This document shows positions 1 through 5,349 of a DNA stretch of 5,349 nt, piece by piece (within the stretch, counting starts at the first letter, position 1; every line of letters starts with the position of its first letter). The notes under the pieces are model-generated. The model searched no databases. It worked only from the letters and a program-made list of their open reading frames with translations, and was not told the origin of the DNA. The translations under genes and the position numbers were made by a program. The stretch comes from Planctomycetaceae bacterium (lineage in GTDB: Bacteria > Planctomycetota > Planctomycetia > Pirellulales > Pirellulaceae): positions 1 through 5,349 of the forward strand of contig REEF01000849.1 in NCBI GenBank assembly GCA_007695205.1, given 5' to 3'.

Positions 1-1
1 C

Positions 2-210
2 GAGGAAACCCGTGCGCTCGACGGCCACTACCAGCGTGCCGACACCGGATCGCCCCACGATTTCCTCTCCCACGCGATGTTCCTCCGCCTGGACGACCCT
101 TACTTCATCCCATTCCGCTGCTTCTACTCGCGCAACATCGCGAACCTGATGATGGCCGGGCGGTCCTTCAGTTTCAGGTCGGCGGAACCGAGGCGACGAG
201 GTTCGCCTAA
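2..210 (+). CDS. FAD-dependent oxidoreductase, C-terminal part only, 3' end disrupted
   Basis: The reading frame starting at base 2 is open from the window edge. It encodes a piece resembling the end of FAD_oxidored-type flavoproteins: DDPYFIPFRCFYSRNI followed by ANLMMAGRSFS. Known members have an I-P-[YF]-R-C-L-[YV] segment, then N-L-[LFM]-x-A-G-R-x-[IF]-S, then a conserved tail of roughly 35 residues with a THVALG-like stretch, RVM and a glycine-rich MG segment that closes the FAD site. Here homology stops after AGRSFS near base 172. The same frame then reads low-complexity Arg-rich sequence with no stop until inside the next gene. A different frame gives QVGGTEATRFA and a stop at 208-210, so a deletion or frameshift near 165-178 is likely. 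The substrate cannot be told. The gene runs in the same direction as the propeller gene and about 27 bases ahead of it. The family call is fairly secure; the true end is not. Confidence 0.62.
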   Translation, partial: GNPCARRPLPACRHRIAPRFPLPRDVPPPGRPLLHPIPLLLLAQHREPDDGRAVLQFQVGGTEATRFA

Positions 211-225
211 AGTGCAGCCAACAAA

Positions 226-229
226 GGAG
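226..229 (+). promoter_or_regulatory. Ribosome binding site of the propeller gene
   Basis: AAAGGAG at 223-229 has its GGAG core seven bases before the ATG at 237. This fixes the start at that ATG rather than at the in-frame TTG at 231, which would sit only one base after the motif. No clear promoter is seen between the stop at 210 and this site, so the gene is probably transcribed from upstream. Confidence 0.75.
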
Positions 230-236
230 TTTGACC

Positions 237-3200
237 ATGAAGACAGCAACGATGGTATTCACTGTGGCACTGGCCGTGGCAAGCAGTACGGTAGCAGGAA
301 CCGGACGGGAACTGATCGACCTGTCCGGCGTGCGGGGCGGACTGGTCGTTCACGTAGGCTGCGGCGACGGCGCACGGACCGAGCAACTCGCCGCCGGGCC
401 AGCCTACCGGGTGCATGGCCTGGACCGCGACCCCGAGCGCGTGGCCGCGGCGCGCCAGCGATTGAAGGCGGCGAACCTTTACGGACCGGTCGCAGCCGAC
501 CTCTGGGAAGGCCGCCATCTGCCGTATATCGAGAACTTGGTCAACCTGCTGGTGGTCGAGCCGGGATCGGATCTGTCCGAGGCCGAAATGATGCGGGTGC
601 TCGTTCCCTGCGGCGTGGCTCTTGTGGCGGGCGCCAACGGCTGGGAGAAACGCGTCAAGCCGCGCCCGGACGCCATGGACGAATGGACTCACTACCTTCA
701 CAACCCAACGAACAACGCGGTCGCTCAGGATACCCTGGTCGGGCCGCCGCACCGTTTCCAGTGGAATGCCGGCCCGCGCTATGCCCGCCATCACGACCAC
801 CTTTCGAGCGTCAGTGCGGCCGTATCGGCTAACGGGCGCGTCTTCTACATCCTCGACGACGCGCCGGCGATTTCGATCCTCACCCCGCCGCGCTGGAAGC
901 TGATCGCCCGCGACGCCTTCAACGGCACGCTGCTCTGGGAGCGGCCGCTCGGCGAGTGGTTCCACCATCTGCACCCACTGAAGAGCGGTCCGGCCGAACT
1001 GCCCCGCCGGCTCGTGGCGGTGGGCGATCGGTGCTACGCTACGCTCGCGATCGACGCGCCGGTTTCGGCGCTCGACGCCGTGACGGGCGAGGTGGTGCGT
1101 ACGTACCCGCAAACCGAGGGTGCGGAGGAAATCCTGGTTGCCGACGGCGTGCTGTTCGTGCGCACCGGCGGCGTGCTCGTTCAGGATTCAGCCGCCGTCC
1201 GCCGAGGCAATAGGCCCAGCTCTACCGACCCGCCTCCCGCCGATCTGCTGGCCATCGAGGCCGAAACGGGCAATGTGCTGTGGAACAAGCAGCACGCCGT
1301 GGTCAAGCTGACTTTGGCCGTCGACGACGCCCGTGTCGTCTTCCTCAGCGGCGACCGTCTGGTGGCGCTCGATCGGGCGACGGGCGAGGTGCTTTGGCGT
1401 TCGGAGCCGGTCACCCGCGCCGACGAGTACCCCGACCGCTCCGGGCCGGTCCTGGTGCTGTACGAGGATGTGGTGCTGTTCGCCGGCAGCGAGTTCGCGG
1501 CGAAGGGTAACCGCTCTTGGGCAGTGGCTAAGGACGATAAGATGGCGGCCTACGCTGCGGTCGACGGACGGAAGCTCTGGGAGGCGCCGCATCCCATCTC
1601 GGGCTACGCTTCCGCCGAGGATTTGCTGGTCATCGATGGCGTCGCCTGGTCCGGCGAGACCACCAGTGGCCATGCGGTGGGCACTTTCACCGGGCGCGAC
1701 GTGCGCACGGGTGAGATCGTCGGCCGGTTCGACCCGAACGTCGACACCTATTGGTTCCACCATCGCTGCTACCGGGGCAAGGCAACCACGAACTACCTGA
1801 TCATGTCGCGCACCGGCATCGAGTATATCGACCCGCGGAAGGAGCACTGGGATATCAACCATTGGGTGCGCGGGGCCTGCCTGTATGGCGTGCTGCCGGC
1901 CAACGGTCTCACCTACGCGCCGCAGCATCCCTGCGCGTGCTTCCCCGAGGCGAAGCTGGACGGGTTCGCGGCGTTGGCGTCGGGCCCGCCCCTGCCAGAG
2001 CCGCGCGCTGCGATGGCCGCCCTGCCCCGCCTCCACCCCGGCCCGGCTTACGGAACCCTGGAGGCAGCAACCGCCGCCGCCGCGGCCGACTGGCCCACCT
2101 ACCGCGGCGACAACGCCCGCAGCGGGCACGCCCGAACGACCATCGCCGCCGATCCCGCGCAGGCGTGGACCACCGTCATCGGCGGGCGGCTGAGCAGCCC
2201 GGTCGTCGCCGACGGGCGGCTTTACGTCGCCGCGGTCGACGCGCACACGGTCCACGCCCTCGACGCGACCGAGGGCTCGCCGCTATGGCAGTACACCGCG
2301 GGCGCGCGCGTCGACTCGCCGCCCACCGTCCACGGCGGTTCTGTCCTGTTCGGTTCCGCCGACGGTTATGTCTACTGCCTGCGAGCCGAGGACGGGGCGC
2401 TCGTGTGGCGTTTCCGGGCCGCGCCCAGCGACCAGCGGATGATGTGGTACGACCAGCTCGAATCGGTGTGGCCCGTCCACGGCAGCGTGCTCGTTCAGGA
2501 CGGCGCGCTCGTCGTCGTCGCCGGGCGCTCGATGTTCCTCGACGGCGGGCTGCGGATGTACCGGCTCGACCCGCGCTCGGGCGAGGTTCTCGACCAGCGC
2601 GTTTACGACGAACGAGATTCCGCGGACGATGCCACGCTTCAGGATTACGCTCGTCAGATGAACATGCCCGTCGCGCTGACCGACATCCTTTCCAGCGACG
2701 GCCGCTACCTGTACATGCGGTCGCAGGCGTTCCGGCTGGACGGCGAGCGGCTCCCGCTTAGGGCATTGCCCTACGCGGGGAATCCCGAGCGTTATTCGAT
2801 TCCCAACGACCAGGATGCCGAGCTGGCGCACCTGTTCAGCCCGACCGGTTTCCTCGACGACAGTTGGTGGCACCGTACCTACTGGATTTACGGCAGCCGC
2901 TTCCTCGGGGGCTGGGCCGGCTACTCGCAGGCCGGCCGGGTGACCCCGGGCGGTAAGATCCTTTGCTTCGACGACACGAAAGTTTACGGATTCGGGCGCA
3001 AGCCCGAGTTCTACCGCTGGACCACGCCCCTGAAGCATCACCTCTGGTCGGCCTTCAAGAGCCCCGAGGCCCAGCGCTCTGCAGGAGGGTTCCGCGTCGC
3101 CCACAACTGGACCAAGGATACGGCCCTCTTTGCCCGGGCACTGCTGCTGGCCGATGGTACGCTGTTCGCCGCCGGCCCCGAGGACCTCGTGGACGAGCCG

Positions 3201-3434
3201 AGGATCGGCAGGAGAATCGACGCCGAGGGCGTGCCCGAACTGCTCGCCGAGCAGGAGGCCGCCTTCCTGGGCAAGCGAGGCGGCCTGTTCTGGACGGTCG
3301 ACGCGCGGACGGGCGAGCTCCTCGCCAGCCGGAAGATCGACCGGGTTCCTGTTTTCGACGGCTTCGCCGCAGCTCGGAACCGGCTTTACATGGCCGCTAC
3401 CGACGGTGCCGTCGTCTGCTTCGCCGGCGAATAA
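237..3434 (+). CDS. Exported methyltransferase-like domain plus PQQ-type beta-propeller protein
   Basis: This is a 1065-residue protein. Residues 1-20 form a signal peptide (MKT, hydrophobic stretch, STVA before GTG), so it is predicted to be exported. Residues about 30-131 resemble a class I SAM methyltransferase: VVHVGCGDG (37-45) is the nucleotide loop, GLDRDPERV (61-69) carries the acidic end of strand 2, and LLVVEPG is at 104-110. DEWTHYLHNPTNN (148-160) opens the propeller region. Blade motifs of the D-x-x-T-G-x-x-L-W type begin near 226, 280, 341, 379, 440, 488, 676, 716, 778 and 1022. HPCACFPEAKLDGFAAL lies at 564-580. A Pro/Ala-rich linker (about 584-617) precedes a second entry motif, DWPTYRGDNARSG (618-630). 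I recall this architecture as recurrent in PVC bacteria, often annotated as PQQ-binding-like or BamB-like. PQQ binding, methyl transfer and substrate are all unproven; a structural or ligand-binding propeller is equally possible. It follows the FAD enzyme closely and converges on the sulfatase. Confidence 0.9.
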   Translation: MKTATMVFTVALAVASSTVAGTGRELIDLSGVRGGLVVHVGCGDGARTEQLAAGPAYRVHGLDRDPERVAAARQRLKAANLYGPVAADLWEGRHLPYIENLVNLLVVEPGSDLSEAEMMRVLVPCGVALVAGANGWEKRVKPRPDAMDEWTHYLHNPTNNAVAQDTLVGPPHRFQWNAGPRYARHHDHLSSVSAAVSANGRVFYILDDAPAISILTPPRWKLIARDAFNGTLLWERPLGEWFHHLHPLKSGPAELPRRLVAVGDRCYATLAIDAPVSALDAVTGEVVRTYPQTEGAEEILVADGVLFVRTGGVLVQDSAAVRRGNRPSSTDPPPADLLAIEAETGNVLWNKQHAVVKLTLAVDDARVVFLSGDRLVALDRATGEVLWRSEPVTRADEYPDRSGPVLVLYEDVVLFAGSEFAAKGNRSWAVAKDDKMAAYAAVDGRKLWEAPHPISGYASAEDLLVIDGVAWSGETTSGHAVGTFTGRDVRTGEIVGRFDPNVDTYWFHHRCYRGKATTNYLIMSRTGIEYIDPRKEHWDINHWVRGACLYGVLPANGLTYAPQHPCACFPEAKLDGFAALASGPPLPEPRAAMAALPRLHPGPAYGTLEAATAAAAADWPTYRGDNARSGHARTTIAADPAQAWTTVIGGRLSSPVVADGRLYVAAVDAHTVHALDATEGSPLWQYTAGARVDSPPTVHGGSVLFGSADGYVYCLRAEDGALVWRFRAAPSDQRMMWYDQLESVWPVHGSVLVQDGALVVVAGRSMFLDGGLRMYRLDPRSGEVLDQRVYDERDSADDATLQDYARQMNMPVALTDILSSDGRYLYMRSQAFRLDGERLPLRALPYAGNPERYSIPNDQDAELAHLFSPTGFLDDSWWHRTYWIYGSRFLGGWAGYSQAGRVTPGGKILCFDDTKVYGFGRKPEFYRWTTPLKHHLWSAFKSPEAQRSAGGFRVAHNWTKDTALFARALLLADGTLFAAGPEDLVDEPRIGRRIDAEGVPELLAEQEAAFLGKRGGLFWTVDARTGELLASRKIDRVPVFDGFAAARNRLYMAATDGAVVCFAGE

Positions 3435-3552
3435 TGCGGCGTGGTGGGAGCGGCCATTTCGAGTCGTATTCGGGGGCAGAGCTTCATTAGCCATTGGTAA
3501 GGCGTTTTGCCAAGTCTTGTACCGTTTTCCCACAACGGGAACTGCGGCCATC

Positions 3553-3565
3553 GATTCGTCGAATC
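3553..3565. repeat. Short palindrome GATTCG-T-CGAATC
   Basis: A perfect inverted repeat has six-base arms around one central base. It has no loop suitable for a terminator and no T-run. It could be a protein-binding site or chance; no neighbouring promoter supports an operator role. Confidence 0.35.
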
Positions 3566-3603
3566 ACTTGGGCTATGCCACCAGCACTCGAATGGTCTCC
3601 AAG

Positions 3604-3640
3604 GATGGCTCACCATTCCATCCGCAAAGGTCGAGCCATC
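3604..3640. repeat. Inverted repeat, possible REP-like or weak terminator hairpin
   Basis: GATGGCTC at 3604-3611 is the exact reverse complement of GAGCCATC at 3633-3640, with a 21-base loop. A second, overlapping pairing is GGATGG (3603-3608) with CCATCC (3618-3623). It lies between two converging genes, where a two-way terminator would be expected. Neither side has a T-tract, so intrinsic termination is doubtful. Confidence 0.35.
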
Positions 3641-3682
3641 ATGGTTATCGTCGAAAATTCATCCACGAGGAAACTTGAGTTC

Positions 3683-5092
3683 TCAGTTTCGATTTATATA
3701 TTCTCTCTTTTCATTCAGTAAATTCTGCATTTTTGAAACAACATCTTCATAATCCGGATCATCTACCACATTAATGTTTTCATCCGGATCATATTTATGG
3801 TCGTAAAGCATATTCGCTTTCAACTCACCATTTTTCGTCCATTCGGTGTATGCATAGCGCTGGTTGACAACTGTCTCACCATCAAAATATCTGGAATAGG
3901 CTGCTTCATGAATAGATGCATCGGAATCTTTCAATACTTCAACAAAAGATTTACCATCTAAATGTTTAGGTCTGTCAATACCTGCCAAATCGCAGAGGGT
4001 TGGATATATATCAATAAATTCAATTAAGGAATTTGAAAGGCCGATGCTCTCTATCCCTGGTGCCCTTACAATCAAAGGTGCCTTAATAACTTTATCGAAA
4101 TTGCAGTGTTTGCACCATAAGCCATGTTCGCCGAGATGAAAGCCATGGTCTGACCATATAACCACAACTGTATTCTCTGCAAGGCCTAACCTGTCTAATT
4201 CATCCATGATCTTTCCAATTTGCGCATCGATATAACTGACACACGCATAATAACCATGAATCAACTTCCTGGCTAGTTCATCAGAAACCGGGCCTTCTTG
4301 TGGAATACCGGCATACCAATTTCGCAACTCACCCCAATTGTGCATTGCCTGAACTGGCGCATCTTTGGGAGAAAACGGGTTATTGGCAAGCTTTATGTCG
4401 TCTTCGTCATATAAATCCCAATATTTCTTTGGCGCATTAAAGGGTAGATGAGGCTTATAAAAACCTACAGCCAGGAAAAATGGTTCTTCAGAGTTTGAGA
4501 ACCTCTCCAAATCTTCAAAAACTTTGTCGGTTAACATTCCATCGGGGTATCCATTATCGGGGACATCTGCCGCTTCATAAGCCGGCCCGATATCGTTGAC
4601 AAGTCGCTTTCGATTCGATGGATCCCTGTTTTCTTCTATAATTGCTTTAGATTCATCTGTAATAAAAGCTTGCCATACCATCCCCATGCCTTCATGATCT
4701 GGTATGTAGGGCTTTTCCGACCACGCTTCAATATCGTCATTAACATGATGAAAAACTTTCCCTCTGGATAGTGTCGTATAACCATGATTTTTGAAATGCA
4801 TGGGTAGACTAACCACTTCCGGAGCATCCTTGTCTTTGCGGGCATTAAAATTCACAAATCTTGTTTCCGTGGGATAAAGTCCGGTTAATAAACTGGCTCT
4901 TGAGGCACCGCAGACAGGAACTTGGCAATAAGCTTTATCGAATACCGTTGCAGTTTTCGCTAATTTGTCGAAAGAAGGAGTTTTCATCTGGGACTGACTG
5001 TAAATGCCCGCTTGATTCCGTAAATCATCAATAGCGATAAACAGAACATTGATGTTTTCAGATTTGTTGTTTTCAGACTTTTTTGTTTCCAT
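3683..5092. other. AT-rich island coinciding with the sulfatase catalytic part
   Basis: Composition drops sharply between about 3665 and 3690 and rises sharply between about 5085 and 5100. Hand counts of 60-base lines give 30% (3721-3780), 40% (4081-4140) and 40% (4441-4500) G+C inside. Outside, counts are 67% (5161-5220) and 78% (2161-2220). The codons inside favour A/T third positions, unlike the propeller gene. I see no transposase, no long terminal repeats and no convincing target duplication; only a five-base GAAAC occurs at both edges (3670-3674 and 5093-5097). The simplest reading is horizontally acquired DNA limited to one gene. An assembly chimera is the main alternative. Confidence 0.7.
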
Positions 5093-5305
5093 GAAACCGC
5101 GCTTCCATTCAACTCCGGTATCCTGCGTATCTGCCGAGCGAGCCTCGAATTCCTCGCGCCAACCGGCGATGTCGGCCGTTGCGTGGTCGCCTGGGAACAC
5201 CACCACCCGATTCCCCTTGGAATCGACGATGGTTCCGCTCCCCATGTCCGCGCAACTCGGACCGGTGACCGACAAAGCAGCCAATAATGCAATGAACGTT
5301 CCCAT
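3683..5305 (-). CDS. Secreted iduronate-2-sulfatase-like sulfatase with mosaic N-terminus
   Basis: This 540-residue type I (formylglycine) sulfatase hydrolyses sulfate esters, in this family typically on sulfated polysaccharides; the exact substrate cannot be read. Residues 1-19 form a signal peptide (hydrophobic FIALLAALSV, SCA before D20) with an uncharged n-region. Residues 20-71 are an unrecognised GC-rich leader. The sulfatase fold starts at NVLFIAIDDLR (86-96), where D93 and D94 bind metal. C132 in CGASR (132-136) is the predicted formylglycine site, with Ala where Pro is usual. Further active-site candidates are K183 and H186 (GKVFH), H286 (KPHLPF), D386 and H387 (SDHGFHLGEHG) and K399 (WCKH). 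The C-terminus YDHKYDPDENINVV (501-514) is typical, so the catalytic part is complete. Similarity is closest to the iduronate-2-sulfatase-like group (SulfAtlas S1_7, from memory). The start at 5305 has a strong ribosome binding site; an internal ATG at 5090-5092 (M72) marks where base composition changes. No maturase gene is in the window. Confidence 0.92.
   Translation of the reverse strand: MGTFIALLAALSVTGPSCADMGSGTIVDSKGNRVVVFPGDHATADIAGWREEFEARSADTQDTGVEWKRGFMETKKSENNKSENINVLFIAIDDLRNQAGIYSQSQMKTPSFDKLAKTATVFDKAYCQVPVCGASRASLLTGLYPTETRFVNFNARKDKDAPEVVSLPMHFKNHGYTTLSRGKVFHHVNDDIEAWSEKPYIPDHEGMGMVWQAFITDESKAIIEENRDPSNRKRLVNDIGPAYEAADVPDNGYPDGMLTDKVFEDLERFSNSEEPFFLAVGFYKPHLPFNAPKKYWDLYDEDDIKLANNPFSPKDAPVQAMHNWGELRNWYAGIPQEGPVSDELARKLIHGYYACVSYIDAQIGKIMDELDRLGLAENTVVVIWSDHGFHLGEHGLWCKHCNFDKVIKAPLIVRAPGIESIGLSNSLIEFIDIYPTLCDLAGIDRPKHLDGKSFVEVLKDSDASIHEAAYSRYFDGETVVNQRYAYTEWTKNGELKANMLYDHKYDPDENINVVDDPDYEDVVSKMQNLLNEKREYINRN
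5054..5080. repeat. Imperfect 12-base direct repeat encoding KSEN twice
   Basis: GTTTTCAGATTT (5054-5065) and GTTTTCAGACTT (5069-5080) differ at one base. On the coding strand they give KSEN-N-KSEN at sulfatase residues 76-84, a hydrophilic linker just before the catalytic domain. The repeat begins within a dozen bases of the composition junction. Slippage in an A-rich linker is a sufficient explanation. Confidence 0.6.
5093..5305 (-). other. GC-rich secretion leader fused to the sulfatase
   Basis: These 71 codons form the first part of the sulfatase reading frame but match the high-GC host composition. They encode the signal peptide and about 52 further residues, including GTIVDSKGNRVVVFPGDH and EWKRGF, which I do not recognise as part of any sulfatase. 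Sulfatases normally start their fold shortly after the signal peptide, so this insert is unexpected. It is probably the 5' end of another exported protein whose remainder has been replaced or lost. Confidence 0.6.
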
Positions 5306-5311
5306 CGTTCT

Positions 5312-5317
5312 CTCCTT
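5312..5317 (-). promoter_or_regulatory. Ribosome binding site of the sulfatase gene
   Basis: On the - strand AAGGAG ends six bases before the ATG at 5303-5305, an almost ideal Shine-Dalgarno placement. It belongs to the GC-rich leader and supports translation starting there rather than at the internal ATG at 5092. Only 32 more bases are available upstream, and no promoter can be assigned in them. Confidence 0.75.
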
Positions 5318-5349
5318 AGCACCGTTCGAGAAATAACTGTCCGATGTCC

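Larger units (their letters stand above)
3435..3682. other. Convergent intergenic spacer with no supported gene
   Basis: These 248 bases separate two stop codons facing each other. Composition is intermediate (three 60-base lines count 48, 57 and 50% G+C), between the GC-rich propeller gene and the AT-rich sulfatase. Several frames are open, but none has a ribosome binding site or recognisable product. On the - strand at 3610-3639 a short frame reads MARPLRMEW and then a stop. That resembles the start of IS200-like/REP-associated transposases but is far too short to call a gene. Small inverted repeats lie at 3527-3541, 3553-3565 and 3604-3640. No hairpin followed by a T-run is seen, so the terminators of both genes are unidentified. 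Confidence 0.6.

Noticed and set aside
77..832. 251-residue + strand open frame beginning in the FAD enzyme
   Set aside because: Only the first 30 or so residues match a flavoprotein. The rest is Arg/Gly-rich shadow reading across the propeller gene in another frame.
207..1112. 301-residue - strand open frame
   Set aside because: It lies fully antisense to the propeller gene, with Arg/Val-rich sequence typical of a high-GC shadow frame and no recognisable domain.
1188..2255. 355-residue - strand open frame
   Set aside because: It is antisense to the well-supported propeller gene, has biased composition and no motif; stop codons are rare in GC-rich DNA.
1751..2761. 336-residue + strand open frame
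   Set aside because: It is an Arg/Ala/Pro-rich out-of-frame shadow inside the propeller gene.
3527..3541. TTCCC/GGGAA hairpin as terminator of the propeller gene
   Set aside because: The stem is only five base pairs, an alternative pairing overlaps it, and no T-run follows.
2283..3551. 422-residue - strand open frame
   Set aside because: Most of it is antisense to the propeller gene. Its start in the spacer has no ribosome binding site and the product is not recognisable.
5085..5097. GTTTC-CAT-GAAAC inverted repeat at the composition junction as a recombination site
   Set aside because: Five-base arms around the internal ATG are easily chance; no second copy of the palindrome is seen at the other edge.
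1..5349. CRISPR array, tRNA, rRNA or riboswitch
   Set aside because: No regularly spaced repeats, tRNA-like cloverleaf, rRNA signature or recognisable aptamer was seen on either strand.

Overview
The window looks like a piece of a high-GC bacterial chromosome, probably from the PVC assemblage (Planctomycetes, Lentisphaerae or Kiritimatiellae). The evidence is the large secreted methyltransferase-like/PQQ-propeller protein, an FAD-dependent oxidoreductase of the FAD_oxidored type, and a secreted sulfatase. The taxon is an inference from memory of where these families occur together, not from a search.

Layout. Bases 2 to about 175 hold the C-terminal part of an FAD-dependent oxidoreductase on the + strand; its expected conserved tail is missing and its frame runs on into the next gene. 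A 1065-residue exported protein follows at 237-3434 on the + strand. It has a signal peptide, a Rossmann methyltransferase-like domain with a GCGDG loop, and a long propeller region with ten visible PQQ-type blade motifs. Bases 3435-3682 are a tail-to-tail intergenic spacer of intermediate base composition with short inverted repeats and no convincing gene. A complete iduronate-2-sulfatase-like sulfatase lies on the - strand at 3683-5305. The last 44 bases hold its ribosome binding site and no recognisable promoter.

The most notable feature is the sulfatase's mosaic structure. Its catalytic part (about 3683-5092) is AT-rich: hand-counted 60-base lines give about 30-40% G+C. Its first 71 codons (5093-5305), including the signal peptide and ribosome binding site, are high-GC like the rest of the window: one line counts 67%, against 78% for a line inside the propeller gene. 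The switch falls at an internal ATG, and the frame stays open across it. This reads as a foreign, Bacteroidetes-like sulfatase fused behind the secretion leader of a resident gene, or as an assembly chimera.

Functionally, sulfatases in such genomes usually remove sulfate from sulfated polysaccharides in the periplasm or outside the cell. The propeller protein and the FAD enzyme are both of unproven function. No sulfatase-maturing enzyme, transporter, glycoside hydrolase or regulator is visible, so a shared pathway cannot be shown.
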